A DNA stretch of 64,000 nucleotides from Cytospora piceicola (lineage: Eukaryota > Ascomycota > Sordariomycetes > Diaporthales > Cytosporaceae). The notes under the pieces are model-generated. The model worked only from the letters and a program-made list of their open reading frames with translations. It was not told the origin of the DNA and ran no database searches. The translations under genes and the position numbers were made by a program. This document shows, one piece after another, positions 43,587 through 55,914 of this stretch. Numbering within the stretch: position 1 is the stretch's first letter; the number at the start of each line of letters is the position of its first letter. The stretch lies in contig JALQBC010000013.1 of the NCBI GenBank assembly GCA_023375675.1, forward strand, positions 744,001 through 808,000, written 5' to 3'.

Positions 43587-45858
43587 ATGCCCAAGATACT
43601 GTGCGTGGCGGAGAAACCGTCCATCTCCAAGGCCGTAGCAGGTCATCTATCAGGAGGCCAGTTCCAGACGGCAAGTTGCTGAACATGTCCTTATATGCAT
43701 CGTGCTGACGGTCTCATTCTCTTTGATCAGCGTAATACTCGAAACAAATATATCAAGAATTATTGTTTCGACTTCGACTTTGGCCCACCATGGGGAAGAT
43801 GTGAAGTGACCATGACGGCTGTCACTGGACATCTTACAGGCACAGATTTTGGTCCGGGCTACAAGAACTGGAGTTATCCACCACCCGATACATTGTTTGG
43901 TGCTCCGATTACCACATTCGTCTCGAGTGCAAGTTTCTCTAGCTCGGGTCCCCGTCAGGATGATAGCTAAAATATCGTGCAGGACAAGACAGACATCGCA
44001 AAAAACATCGAGGAGCAAGCAAAATATTGCAAGGCCCTTTTCATCTGGACCGACTGTGATCGTGAAGGCGAACATATCGGAGGCGAGATCCGGGACGCTG
44101 CCAAGAAGGGCAACCCTCGTATTGAGGTCAAAAGGGCCCAGTTCAGCAACATAGAAAGAGCGTGAGTCGGGATTTGACGAACTCCACATGCTGAACCGCC
44201 CACTGACACCTCAAAGCCACATCCTCAATGCCGCCCGTCATGTGAGGGATCTGGACGAAAAGCTAGTCAATGCAGTCCAGGCCAGGATTGAATCAGACCT
44301 GCGAACTGGGTATGCCTTCACGCGGTTCCTCACCACCAACTTACGCACCCTGCACGGCCCCTTGGCGGAAGCTATGATCAGCTATGGTATGTCACTACTT
44401 AAGTTGTAGATGCAACGACTAACCCTCGTAGGGTCCTGCCAATTTCCTACCCTTGGCTTTGTCGTGGATCGGTATTTCAAGGTGCAAAACTTTGTACCCG
44501 AGGATTTCTGGAGCATCAAGGTCACACACAAGAAAGACGGTTTGAGCGTGACCTTCAACTGGGCTCGCCATCGCCTCTTCGATAGGGCTGTGGTCACGAT
44601 CTTGTTCGAAAGATGTCTCAACGCAAAGCAGGCCAGGGTTACCAAAGTTCAGGAGAAACCCACCAAGAAATGGAAGCCTTTACCGCTGACTACGGTCGAG
44701 CTCCAGAAAATGGCAACTCGCTTCCTGAGGATGACTGGTCAGCAAGCGATGACTGTGGCCGAAAGTTTATACAACAAGGGTTTCATAAGCTACCCGAGGA
44801 CAGAAACAGATCGATTTGACAAAGGCATGAACCTTCGGGCACTGGTCCAGAAGCAGACCCAAGACAACCGGTGGGGCCAGTTCGCCCAGAATCTCGCCGA
44901 CGGTGCCTTTCAACAGCCAAGAGAGGGCCGTCACGACGACAAGGCCCATCCCCCGATCCACCCTGTCACGTACGCAGCTCCTGGTGCTCTGAGCGCGGAT
45001 GAGGGCCGGCTCTACGAGTTTGTTGCCCGTCGGTTCCTGGCCTGCTGCTCCGAAGATGCGAAGGGCACTGCCACTGACGTGGACATACTATACGGAGACG
45101 AGTCGTTTCATGCTCATGGAGTAATTGTCCTTGAGCGGAACTATCTAGACGTCTACCCTTACGAGAACTGGAACAACTCTGCGGAATTGCCGAAGTTCAC
45201 TGTTGGCGAGCGCTTCGAGCCTACAGAGGCGATGATGACCGATGGCAAGACTACGCCACCGGGGTACCTTACCGAGGCGGACCTGATCGCCCTCATGGAT
45301 GCCAATGGCATCGGGACGGATGCCACCATGGCAGAGCACATCGAGAAGATCCAGGTCCGGGAGTACGTGCAAGTCGTCAACCGCGCACAACAGGGGGCCG
45401 CAGACGGCGGAGGCGACGGGGAAAACACCGCAGCCCCGGCGGCGAGAGGAGGGCGCGGCGGCCGCGGCGGCAGGGGCGGTCGGGGCGGTGCAGCGGGGAG
45501 GGGGGGCGGTGGCCGGGGGCCCGTCAAGGTCTTCATCCCGACACAGCTCGGCGTGGCCCTCATCCAGGGCTTCGACCAGATGAACTTCGAGACGAGCCTC
45601 GGCAAGCCGTTCCTGCGCAAGGAGATGGAGCTCAAGATGAAGGCCATCTGCGAGGGCAGGATCACCAAGGAGGATTTCCTGCGCGAGAACCTGCACCAGT
45701 ACCGGGCGGTGTTCAACCAATCGAGCGAGCGCCTGGATGTGCTCAAGGCTGTGAGTGGACTGACGGGGCGGCGGCTGGGTAGTGTTTCTCTTGGTACTGA
45801 CTCGATTTCTCCCCTACAGGCTTGCAGGCGGTATATCTTCCAGAACGGGGCTGGCTGA
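43587..45858 (+). CDS. top3: DNA topoisomerase III (type IA)
   Basis: Six exons: 43587-43670, 43731-43928, 43983-44161, 44217-44386, 44432-45750 and 45820-45858, 662 aa. Introns 1 and 2 are GC-AG (both GCAAGT donors); the rest are GT-AG, one of only 45 nt. The enzyme makes single-strand breaks and, with a RecQ helicase and Rmi1, dissolves recombination intermediates. The Toprim domain has E9 (CVAEKP) and D118/D120 (WTDCDREGE). The catalytic tyrosine is Y331 (GFISYPRTET). The conserved block GIGTDATMAEHIEKI is followed by a Gly/Arg-rich insertion (about residues 547-572) before IPTQLGVALI. The protein ends soon after, without C-terminal zinc fingers, as in yeast Top3. An in-frame upstream ATG at 43482 adds 35 residues resembling a mitochondrial presequence. 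Confidence 0.95.
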
Positions 45859-48258
45859 ACGTGCGGCTGTTCGAACGCCTAACTGGCGTGGCTTGATGGA
45901 GGAAGCCGTCATCCACTGGGACTAACTATCTACGATCGAGATGATTCCAGGCGGGGCTTGAGGGCGTGACTTGGTCGCAAGCCCTCGAAACTCAGGTATG
46001 GACTGGAAAGATTTCGAGCCCATCATCGTGACGAATATTGAAGATGGCTGACTTTGCTCTCAGGTGCAGATGAAGGCAGTACGCCGTATATCGGACCGCC
46101 ATGATAGCCTGATGGCGAGAATCAAGGGTCGGCGAGAATCTAGGGCCCCTTAGCTATCATGACCGACGGACACACACTTTTTCTACGGCGATGATACCCC
46201 AGACATAGCGGCGCATGGCGCTACCCTAGGGTACACAGCGTACCTGACATTTGGTTGTCTCTTACCGGGCCACCGAGGACAAGCGATGAGGATGTGACAT
46301 GTTGGGGCCACACCGGTTGGACATGTCGATGGGCACCACGACGCCCCCACAGGGAGGCTCGGGGCAGACGAGAACATTTTCTAGGCCGGCAGCGTTAGCC
46401 TGGGGCAATGGCAGGTGAAGCTAGGTACCCAATGCCGAATGGCAACATGGAATACATTGGACGCTATACGTGGCCCCTCATCTCACGGGCCAAAGACGAT
46501 TGGAAATGCTTTTCATGATGCCCTGGACGCATTGTTTTGATGATAGGTCTACGCCCCGCCTTATGGGGAAGTTCGTCCAGCTTTCTTGACCCCCCCTCCC
46601 CTCCTGACCCGAGCCTTTGGGAACAAGCGTCGATTCCTCGGAACATTTGCTGGGTGATTTGCACCGGGAGATGGGGAAAGGGGAGGGGGGGGGGGGAAGG
46701 ACTTGGACGTATAGAGCAGGTCGTATCTATTATATGTGCCCGGAAGCAGCAGCTCGGAAGACGGTGACATGTATGATGGCTTCTACGGGAGTCGGGCTGG
46801 TGAGTGGGGATCTCGGACGACTTTGCCGACCATGTTGCGACGCGTGTCGGGGGGGCGTTGGAACCTGGAAGGAGATGTTGGTGTGCTCTTGGACAGCATC
46901 TGGCTGACGCTGCCTTGTAGGCGTGGGGAGAGAGGGGGGGGGGGAGGTAATAGATGCTGTTGCCTCGATGTGCATCTCACCTTTTATTCCCTTTTATTGC
47001 CTTGTATTTAAGAATAAGTCGAACCGAAGCACTCATAACAGTTGTGTGTACTTGCAAGTCATCGACGTCGTAGTCTGTCCTATCCCGGTACGTGACAAAG
47101 AGGACGAGATTTACGAATTGGTCAATCAACTATTGGAATTGATACACAGCCCAAGCGGGGTAAGCCATGGCGTGGAAGGATTCATTGGCTTCAGTGTAAT
47201 ATCTACGTACCATGCACGGATGATGACTGATGGTAATGATGATGGTGGTGGTGCACTCTTCAAGTCCCGTCGGAGGCCCGTCGGAGTCTGCCCAAGCAGT
47301 CTCGTCGCTTGCCAACAAGACGTAGTAGGGATCATCCAGTGAGTGAGTGAGTGACTTTTTTGTCGCCTCGCGCCGCACACAAATACGACAAGACCAAGAT
47401 TTGGGAAAAGAAGTCACTGGCGGCATGTCGAACTCCATCATCGTCTGTCACGGGAATAAACCTTGGGCTCTGGGAGGACTCGAACAAGTAACGGGCGGGG
47501 TACATTTGCTCTAGTGCGACAGGCCGGCGTGGATGAGTGTGTGTAAGTGAGGCCAATCAGGATCGAGGCCCGGCCCAACGTGATAAGGGTGGTGTGCTGG
47601 AAAGGGATGGGCGGTGCTGGTTAGCACCACCGCTAGCCTCTCCAGTGTCATCGACGACAAGGCACAGACAGGATGTCACCTTGCTGTGGACTCGTGGCTC
47701 AACAGGGTCGGTAATTAATCGCTCGCTGTCTTGTCTGATTTGGTACTTGGGTTATGGTGGTCAAGTGCGCCTCGAGGGGGGCGGAGAGGGGAGGCGTAGA
47801 TCCTGTGTGCCACATCCCGCCTGTGCGAGGAAGATCTGGTGATGTCTTCCATGTTGTTGGTGGTGTACGGAGTACATTGATACAATCACATGATTGGTAC
47901 ATACATAGTACTTGCTGGCATTCGACCGGACACTTCTCAGTAGAGAGAGAGAGAGGACATAGCTCATCAACACTGACTCTCGATGACTTCGTACTAGGAG
48001 AATACCCGACGGACACTTGCAACAACGTTTTGTGCGTTATTAACAATGTGCAAGCACATGCATAATTTGACTGGCTGATAGGCGACGACGGTTGGTCTCT
48101 TGCGAATATCGCCCGCGTCTCGGCAAAGACTTATTGCGGCTGTCGATCCAAGAATTAAACTTCATGATAAGGACACTCCAGCCGCGGTGTCCCGGGGGGT
48201 TTTCGTCGTCGTTGGGTTACAATGCCTGAATGCCTGCATTAGAGAAACCTTGGAAGGT

Positions 48259-48294
48259 GTATGTATGTATGTATGTATGTATGTATGTATGTAT
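48259..48294. repeat. (GTAT)n microsatellite
   Basis: Nine perfect GTAT units. Confidence 0.9.
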
Positions 48295-50003
48295 TTACCA
48301 ACTGAGGTAGATACTTGCTACCTACATACAGTACATACAACATTCCAAGGCATTCTGGTATTCCGGGAGCAGTCTGCACAGAGCGAACAGGGAAGATCCC
48401 CTTTGTTGAAGAAACGACGTCAATGACCACAAGTACACAAGTACACAAGTACATAGTAAGGCCCCCGTTTCTTCCAAGGTCGTTTAAATGGACCCAGAAA
48501 GTAGAAGAAATACCGGGCGGGAAGATAGCACGTGAGAGTCAAGGAAAAGGAATAAAAAGGAGGAAAAACAAAAACAAAAAACCAAGACAGGGAAACCATG
48601 GAAAGGCGGTCGGTCGGGTTCGGATCGGGTTGATCGGGCTGATCGTCAAAGGGAAACGGACTTGCCGTCAGGATAGCGCTGTCCTTGCTTTCTCATGTTT
48701 GGTTGTACTTATTCCGGGTCGGCATGTAAGTCGAGACAGCGTGTGTGTTCTGCATACTGTGTAGATTGTACATACGGAATCAATAGAAGTCCGTCCACCC
48801 TGCGAGCGATATCAGCCCTGTGCCGTGATCCTGTAATAATGAGGATTCCAGGGGAGGGTTCAGCTGGACCCTCTCACCCTCTCAGTGGAAAACCATCCTT
48901 TTTCTCCTTTGACAGGGGACCCAACAACCTTGGAACACCAGTAACGCCGTTTTATTGCTATCTCTTTTACTTGTGGTATCACCTGGAATTACAGTACCCA
49001 TGTATCGCTCAACAGTCAACGTTGATAGTCCCCCCCCCGAAACCCATCGTCTCCACCGAAACCGGGGGCTAGCATCTCGACCCGGGGAAAATGGGCAAGT
49101 GGGTTTGGTTTTACACAGTACTGTCCTTTTGCATGCTCCTGTCCCCATCATCATGTCACCTACCTACGTGTAGGTACACAGTACTGTTAATTGCCTGATT
49201 GTCAAGCAAGCACATCCAAGCAAGCAACCTTGGAAGTCGGTGTAAGAGGCGGGACTGTGTGGACGGGGGCTTGCCTATCGCACGTCTCCATTCCCACAAA
49301 CCCTAATCACAGTTGTTTTGGAAATAAATAATTAATTATTTAGGTTAGGTAGTTTCTCGAATTGTCTGACACAGGGAAATATATCACATCTAAGAGCACA
49401 CAACAATTCGGAGTGAGATGCCAGAAGGTTCGATGTATATACATAGTAAGCAGAGAAGGGATAAACAGACACCCTATTCCTGATGCCTGCCCTCTAAAAC
49501 AGCCCCTGGAGGGTAGTCTGGGTGAGGGAGGATTGGCAACCTTGAAATTGTTTCACCGTTTGCGGCCGATTGCTTGGGGCCATTGTCTGTGTGTGCGTGT
49601 GTGTCTGTGTGAGTGCGTGTTGTGCGTGCATACCAAAAATATCACTACATACATCCTGCAGCTGCACAGTCTGTGTATACAGTGTTGATATGGGGGTTGC
49701 ATTGATTCTGTATATGGGCTGTCAGATTGTCTGTCATCCGTATAGGTTACAAACATGGCTGGGTGGTGTTGTACTATCGAGCAGGTAGGATTCAACGCAT
49801 GACGCATGTATACGGTACAAGAGGGGTACTTCCGTCATTGGGCACCGCTAAAAGGAGCCCTCGAGACCAGTACATAAATACTTAGGTACCGAGGGTACAT
49901 GCATGAGTACCCAGGTACATGCATGCCATGCTATCCGAGAACACCACACACACACACACTTCCAACAATGCTGACGCTCTCGGCAACAGCCACACACAAG
50001 CAA

Positions 50004-50033
50004 CAAGCACAAGCACAAGCACAAGCACAAGCA
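50004..50033. repeat. (AAGCAC)5
   Basis: Five hexamer units in the STB3-like upstream region. Confidence 0.85.
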
Positions 50034-50424
50034 CACACACCTATCAGCCTACCGGGGGGTAAGGGTAAGTTGGCAGTGGTAGGCACTATGCAGCAGGCAG
50101 TAGGCACCTAGGTAATGCAGCAGGCAGGGCTCAGGTATTATTACCTATTAAATTATAAGCCATGGCCACGCGCGATCTGCGCCCTCGCTCCCTCCTTCCC
50201 CTGCTCCCCATCGACAACGATACCACGAAATAAACAACAGCAACTTTTGCAACAAGAGAGTCATCTCCTGTCACAGTAAGATAATCGCGTCAGCTCTGCC
50301 AGCTTGCTTGCCTACCAAAAGTAGGTGTACAGCCCATCTTTTGATCCATCGTCTTCTTGATTCGATCTGGTCAAAAGACATCGCCTGCCAATACAAAGTA
50401 CTTTTGCTCTCTGACACCAACCAG

Positions 50425-50598
50425 GTAAGTGACTCAACACGGCCCTCGCGCCCTATCTACGTACACGTTACCCTCTTCCTCCTCTCTTGCGACAACCTTG
50501 GAACTCCCCTCTCCTATCTCGCACCTGGACGCGTATGACATCGTCAACCATTCCAGTCTGGCATTCTTGAAACTGACCATCACGTCGTTACCACACAG
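50425..50598 (+). other. Probable 5' UTR intron of the STB3-like gene
   Basis: Donor CCAG/GTAAGT at 50424-50430 and acceptor CCACACAG ending at 50598, with a CTGAC branch at about 50573. The ATG follows 23 bp downstream. Predicted from splice signals only. Confidence 0.55.
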
Positions 50599-50621
50599 AA
50601 GAAGCAATTACAACCTTCGAA

Positions 50622-51710
50622 ATGGCAACCATGGCATCTGCTGCTCGCGATATTCAAGCGACCTCTGCCCGAGACAACTTCACTGCTGTAGCGGCCCAGA
50701 GCGTCCCTGTGACACGACCTCACCCTCTCCCCCTCCCGACCCCTCCGAACTCCATATCTCCCAGCCTGCCCCCTCACGGGCTGCGGGCCCAGCTGCTCAA
50801 GGCGAAGCTCGAGTACGACGTCCCGGGCCTGAACCTGCACGACGGCCACCGTGACGACGGCACCCACGCCGGGCATGCCGCCCACGCCGGCCCCGGGTCC
50901 CCCCCAGGCGGCCCGGCGGGTGTCATCACCCCGGCGATGCTGGCCAAGTACCACCTTCCGGACATCCTGCTGAACCACGGCCCGCTCGCGATCCGACACA
51001 TCATGGGCTATCTGACCTCGTCCGTGCCCGGGTTCGCCGGCATACCGCCGGCCAAGGCGCGTCGCGTTGTAGTCGGGGCACTGGAGGGTCGAGGGAGTGG
51101 CGGTGAGGGCGGAGGATTGGACGGTGACGTGGAGTTCGAGAAGGTGGGCTGGGGACGGTGGGACGCCCGGCGGAGGGGACACCCTCATCGCGACCTGAGC
51201 CCGCAGACCATGCAGGACGTGTCCTCGCCGTACATGTCGGGTATCCCCATAGCAGGAGGTGCGACGTGGAGCAACGAGCGGACGCGCCTGCGCGCGGCTG
51301 CATCGAGCCCGGAAGAGTCGATCGCCTTCTCTCATGACGATCACGGATTCTACATGGATGACGACGACGATGACGACGACGCAGACAACATGTCGATGGA
51401 TGGCCTGGACGGCCCGGCGTCTGCGTCTTGCTCCGAGGCTCCGGACGAGGACGTCGAGATGGGTGACGACCCCGAGGACGTCACTGACGACGAGGACTGG
51501 GCTGCCATCGGCGCTGCTGGCCTGCGCGCTCAGTCCTACTCCAAGTCGGCTCAGCCGGGGACCTTCCCCTCGTCCCGGTTCTGCGCCACGTCTTCCGGCA
51601 TGGCCCGCGCCCCTCGGCTGAACAACATCGACTTCGCGGCACTGGCCGCCGCCCCTGATGCCCAAGAGCGGGAGGCAATCGAGGCCCTGCTCCGTCTCGG
51701 CTCTGTATAA
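50622..51710 (+). CDS. stb3: STB3-like Sin3-binding protein
   Basis: Single coding exon of 362 aa; ATG at 50622, TAA at 51708-51710. The conserved domain covers about residues 40-195: PTPPNSISPSLPPHGLRAQL, then ITPAMLAKYHLPDILLNHGPL, IRHIMGYLTSSVPGFAGIPPAKARRVVVGALEG, and VEFEKVGWGRWDARRRG. This is the fungal Stb3 / Sin3-binding family. In yeast, Stb3 binds the ribosomal RNA processing element in promoters and recruits the Sin3-Rpd3 deacetylase under TORC1 and PKA control (family knowledge). The C-terminal half is disordered, with a run of aspartates (DDDDDDDD) and a final ADAQEREAIEALLRLG-type helix. A Gly-rich insert interrupts the domain (RGSGGEGGG). The gene is isolated, with about 4.8 kb of gene-free DNA on each side. 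Confidence 0.9.
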   Translation: MATMASAARDIQATSARDNFTAVAAQSVPVTRPHPLPLPTPPNSISPSLPPHGLRAQLLKAKLEYDVPGLNLHDGHRDDGTHAGHAAHAGPGSPPGGPAGVITPAMLAKYHLPDILLNHGPLAIRHIMGYLTSSVPGFAGIPPAKARRVVVGALEGRGSGGEGGGLDGDVEFEKVGWGRWDARRRGHPHRDLSPQTMQDVSSPYMSGIPIAGGATWSNERTRLRAAASSPEESIAFSHDDHGFYMDDDDDDDDADNMSMDGLDGPASASCSEAPDEDVEMGDDPEDVTDDEDWAAIGAAGLRAQSYSKSAQPGTFPSSRFCATSSGMARAPRLNNIDFAALAAAPDAQEREAIEALLRLGSV

Positions 51711-54700
51711 AATCCTTCTTTGCATTGCGGCGGCGTTTTATTCGGTTTGGCATTTTCATACGGCAAGACGACGGGTGGACCTGGCTTTGTGTAGTCCTTT
51801 GTTTTTGTTTTTGTTTTTGTTGGTGCGGTTTGACAGTGGCCCAGGCCTCCTCACCACCATACTTGTTGATCGAGGCGGCGACCTCTGGATCATCAATACC
51901 TCTTATGGCGTCTTCGTCCCCACGGGGGCATATACAGATCACCACTTTTTTCGGACCAGCCCATTTCCTTTTCTGGGTACAGACAAACAAACTCACCTTT
52001 TTTTCATGACCTTTTCGTGGGCTGCTCTCATGCCTTCGGAGGGACATTATACCCAACAGACACGCTATGACGTTTTGTCGTCACCAGGACAGCTCAGCAT
52101 TCGTCTGGGACGCCGTCGACTCTTTCGGGTCGTACTACACCGGGTACACCTGACACTCGACTCTGCACAACTTGCTGTTTGTTACCGACATGGATGACGG
52201 TGGCTGCGATGATACCCGATATACTGCATGAATGGTCTGTCCTCCAGGACGGACGCCGATACTGAGCCTCACTTGGCACTTGGCACTTGGCCCATAGGGC
52301 GAATACCCTTTCACCTTTTCGAGAATCCTTTCTTATTTTTCCGCTGTTATCTGGGGGGTTTTCAACACATCCCGCGCAACTACAGTCCGGATTGGTCTGT
52401 CATTACAGAACGTGATGAGTCCTGTTGGAGGCATGATCGGTGCTAAGGCACGTAATCAGATGCCTCGCATGGATATCGATCAGAGGGGAGGACAGAGTGG
52501 GTGGCATGGCCGACTCGGAGGAGCGGCCGATCTAATCGAGGGAGTGTGAGAGATGACAATTTGAGCAAGGGAGAGAAGAGTATCAGTACAGCGTCAGACT
52601 GTCTGACTACGCGTATGCCATTGCACATGTCTGCATTGGGGAGGACGAAGAGGGGAGGAAATCAAAACAAAACAGTAAAACACAACAATTTTTTTTTTGG
52701 GTGCCGGTGGAGTGGTCGTTTCATATAAGAGTCTCGTTAGAGTTTCTCACTAGACTTGAAATGGAACCATCAATCGTTCGCTGCCACATGACGTCCTTTT
52801 GCATCTTGTTTGTGGATTCTTATGTGTCATGTTCATCTTATGGTCCGATGCGACGCGGTCGTGAGCCTCGATCGTAAGAACGCTTCACTGGCTCGGACGT
52901 AATACTTGTGTGTTGCGCCGGCGACATGAGATTCTATACACACCTTTAGGCATGGCCGTTTGGCTTGGTGCATCACCGACGGAGAGAACTGCACCCCCCC
53001 CCCCCAAAGGGATGCGTGTTTTGATTCCATCGGTATGGCGATGCGCAAACGAGTGAGCAGGCGGACAGCTGACTCCCGACTGCTTTGGACGTGGGGACTG
53101 GGGGGATTCTCTGGGAACTGATAGCTTCAGACATGTTTTACTTCATATATACCGAATGGCTAACTCTTATGACCCTACTTGTAGAATCCGTACTCATTTA
53201 CATTGCGCGCAGAAGAATGCAGCGTGGAGGGCTCTGGCCAGCCCGGCGGGAAGCTGGTGTATCTCCGGGCTGAGGCACCCTTCCAGCAATATGTATCCCA
53301 GACATATATATACATACATACATATATACTTATTTATGTATATGTATGTATGCTGTGCAGGGCCAAGCAAAACCGTCAGTGAGATGTGATGCTTGAATCT
53401 TGTATCACTCTTGGCGACCTTTCCAAGACTGGGGCCGGGGGGGGGGGGGTAGCTACTTTTTGTGTGTAAGTCAAGACTCTGGGCACGGCGGATACTCTGG
53501 GCAAACCCCCCGTCTTCCTTCCGCTCCTCCGTCCGTCGCCCGCAGGGCTCGGGGGGAGGAAGGGGGAGGGGGGGTGGGAAAGAGCCAAGCATTGGGAATT
53601 TTTCTTTACTTTTTTTCTTCTCGATATCGACAGACTTATGGAGTTTTGGCGTTGCAGCGGGCGGGGTTTGGAAATTGTGGGCAGAGAAGCTTAACCCTTT
53701 GGCGTTGCAGTTCCCCCGCCGGGCTGCCAAGAAACAACGACGGGCCAGGCGCTCGACATCGTCGGAGTCAGCTTGTGCGAGACCTATGTGGGCAGAATCG
53801 AACGACGCATATATCTATCTATGTTGGTAACCTGGAGAAGATGTGAGAAGGTATGTTGTGGAGATAAATTTTCCTCAATATCATTGTCCACGAGTCTGCG
53901 CCAACACCCACTTCCCACGCAGGCCAGTGATAGAAAGACCCTGATCATTGTCTCAATGGAAAAACCGGACATCTCGACACGTCCGATACACATGGACCGG
54001 TCGCCTGTCACGTCTCACCCACCACTGGAATCTTACTATGGCGGCTTTCGGCGCTGTACTGCAGCAGTACCTGACCCGTCACCTGTCGAGTCTCGACAGC
54101 GCCCACGACGACGACCTCACCTGGAGCACCGGGCCTGGGATACTCGCCTCAGAATGCCGTAGTAGCTAGCTAGGTACCATTGTGTGGGCCTCAGGCTGTC
54201 GTCCTCCTTTCCATTTTCATATGTCACATGTATTGGCCCCCCCCCCCCTTTTTTTCCCCTCAAACAGTGCCAAGGGAGATGATCTACCCGACGCACTCTT
54301 GGAAGATCCGTGGCACCGAACACGGCGATCGAAATATGCGCACTACTATGCTAGAGTACTCACCCTCACTCACCATACATACAGCTTCTCCAGACACAGT
54401 GCCCGTGCGTGGCCAGGGGAGTTCAGTCACGAGACCGGCTGCCATCCACACGGGACGGGTCTCGCAGATGTAGACTCTCAGGACACGCGGGAGGGAGTCA
54501 GGGAGTCCACGCAACAGATCCGAGCACGTGCTTCAGACACCGCCTCCTCGGCGAGGGGAACTAGTATCTGTACTTAGCATCAGAACATCGTGCAGACCAG
54601 AGGTTCCACATCCCAGCCGTTCATCATCATGTATGGATGTATAAGGCCGTTGCGCAACGGGGGCGGCGATGCAAACTCTCTTTTCTTCTAGCGCGTAACC

Positions 54701-54999
54701 TTAGTTGCCATGTATGTAAACTAAGATAGTCAGGGGAGAACGGATACCGAGGAGACGGACCGCCAAGATCCATGAGAGAACCCCGGGGGCAGCGAGCGCC
54801 AGCCATGTCGACACGTGACTCGTTGAAGAAGTGACTGTTACAGCGGCTGCAGTAGTAGACCATGTGTGTAGTATGTATAAGGATGGATGACGGGTGGACC
54901 TGGCCTAGACGGGCTGACGGGGACCAAGTTCCTCTGCGTTTATGTTCCCGCTCTTCTGGTGGTGTGCACGCTCGACACTTGGGGAAAAGCAGACCAGAG

Positions 55000-55135
55000 G
55001 CCAAGCCTTTTCCGCTGGACTGGAGCTAGCGGACAAGGCAAAAAAGGGCCAAGACAACGGTCGAGAACGGTTCGAGGAGGCAGAATACACCCGGAGACTG
55101 CCCCAGGTGGGCCAAGAGACCCGGCGAGAGCCAAG
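55000..55135 (+). promoter_or_regulatory. Distal group of GCCAAG sites
   Basis: GCCAAG at 55000-55005, 55048-55053, 55111-55116 and 55130-55135: four copies on one strand in 136 bp, about 1.5 kb upstream of pacC. Candidate distal PacC sites; binding not shown. Confidence 0.45.
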
Positions 55136-55869
55136 ATGGGGAGGACAGCTAGTAGGTAAGTGGGCTGACGGGGAGGACATACACGCCATATCTAGGTCCT
55201 GTTCCTACATAGTAGTAAACCTAGGTTCATACTAGATGGACCGTCCCTCGCAACCAGACCAACACTAACTAGCACATTTGTGGGATTTCGCTGAACCTTT
55301 TCGTTCGCCAACTACAAACATCAGCAGACTCATTAGCAGCACCCCTTACTCTTCGTAGCATTGGACAGCGAGGCAGTGCAGAGCTTCGGTTGTATTTCGA
55401 GCAGGTTTGTTAATGTTAGGAACGGCAGGTAGCTTGGCAAAGCGGAGGGGGAGAGGCGGCGGAATCTGCCAAGAGGTGTGACACGAGCGCATATGTATCG
55501 CTGGTGGGCAATCGCTGGGCCATATAATTACAGAGTACTCCGTACCTAGGTAGTATACTCTGCCCCTCTCACACACTGCTGGACGATCATGGTCCGATCC
55601 ATATTATTTAGAGTTTAAATTATGGAGTACACAATACTGGTACCTACAGTAGGTAGGTAGGTAGTTAGAGAAGGGGAGAAAAAGGAAAAAGGGGAAAGGG
55701 TTGTTTAAACGGTTGACCCAGACCGTTGGAAACAAGAAGCACTAGATGAGTGAGTGAATGACTCTCCTGTAAAAGTGTACCCAAGTACCTACTTAGGTAG
55801 TAGAATGGATGGTGGTAAAACGGCAAAAAGAGGCAAGAAACTGCGTCGTGGTTTCTGTCGTTTGCCAGA

Positions 55870-55914
55870 GCCAAGAACTTAGCGGGCTCTTGGCACTTCT
55901 TGGCGCGTCTTGGC
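55870..55914 (+). promoter_or_regulatory. Cluster of PacC-type GCCAAG sites with 10-bp phasing
   Basis: GCCAAG at 55870-55875, and its reverse complement CTTGGC at 55889-55894, 55899-55904 and 55909-55914, the last three exactly 10 bp apart. GCCARG is the known PacC binding core. More copies lie at 55951, 56111 and 56410, all upstream of the pacC ATG at 56601. Confidence 0.65.

Larger units (their letters stand above)
45859..50621. other. Gene-free 4.8 kb upstream of the STB3-like gene
   Basis: No coding frame with gene-like composition on either strand. It has G runs (46684-46695, 46935-46945), a (GTAT)n array (48259-48294), an (AAGCAC)n array (50004-50033) and several CAACCTTGGAA motifs (48926, 49226, 50493). 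Palindromic ACCTACGTAGGT-like motifs also occur (49160-49172, 49880-49916). The last 200 bp contain a probable 5' UTR intron of the STB3-like gene. Confidence 0.5.

Noticed and set aside
50580..51725. 381-codon minus frame antisense to the STB3-like gene
   Set aside because: Arg/Gly/Val-rich mirror of the GC-biased sense gene; the sense frame has the conserved Stb3 domain.
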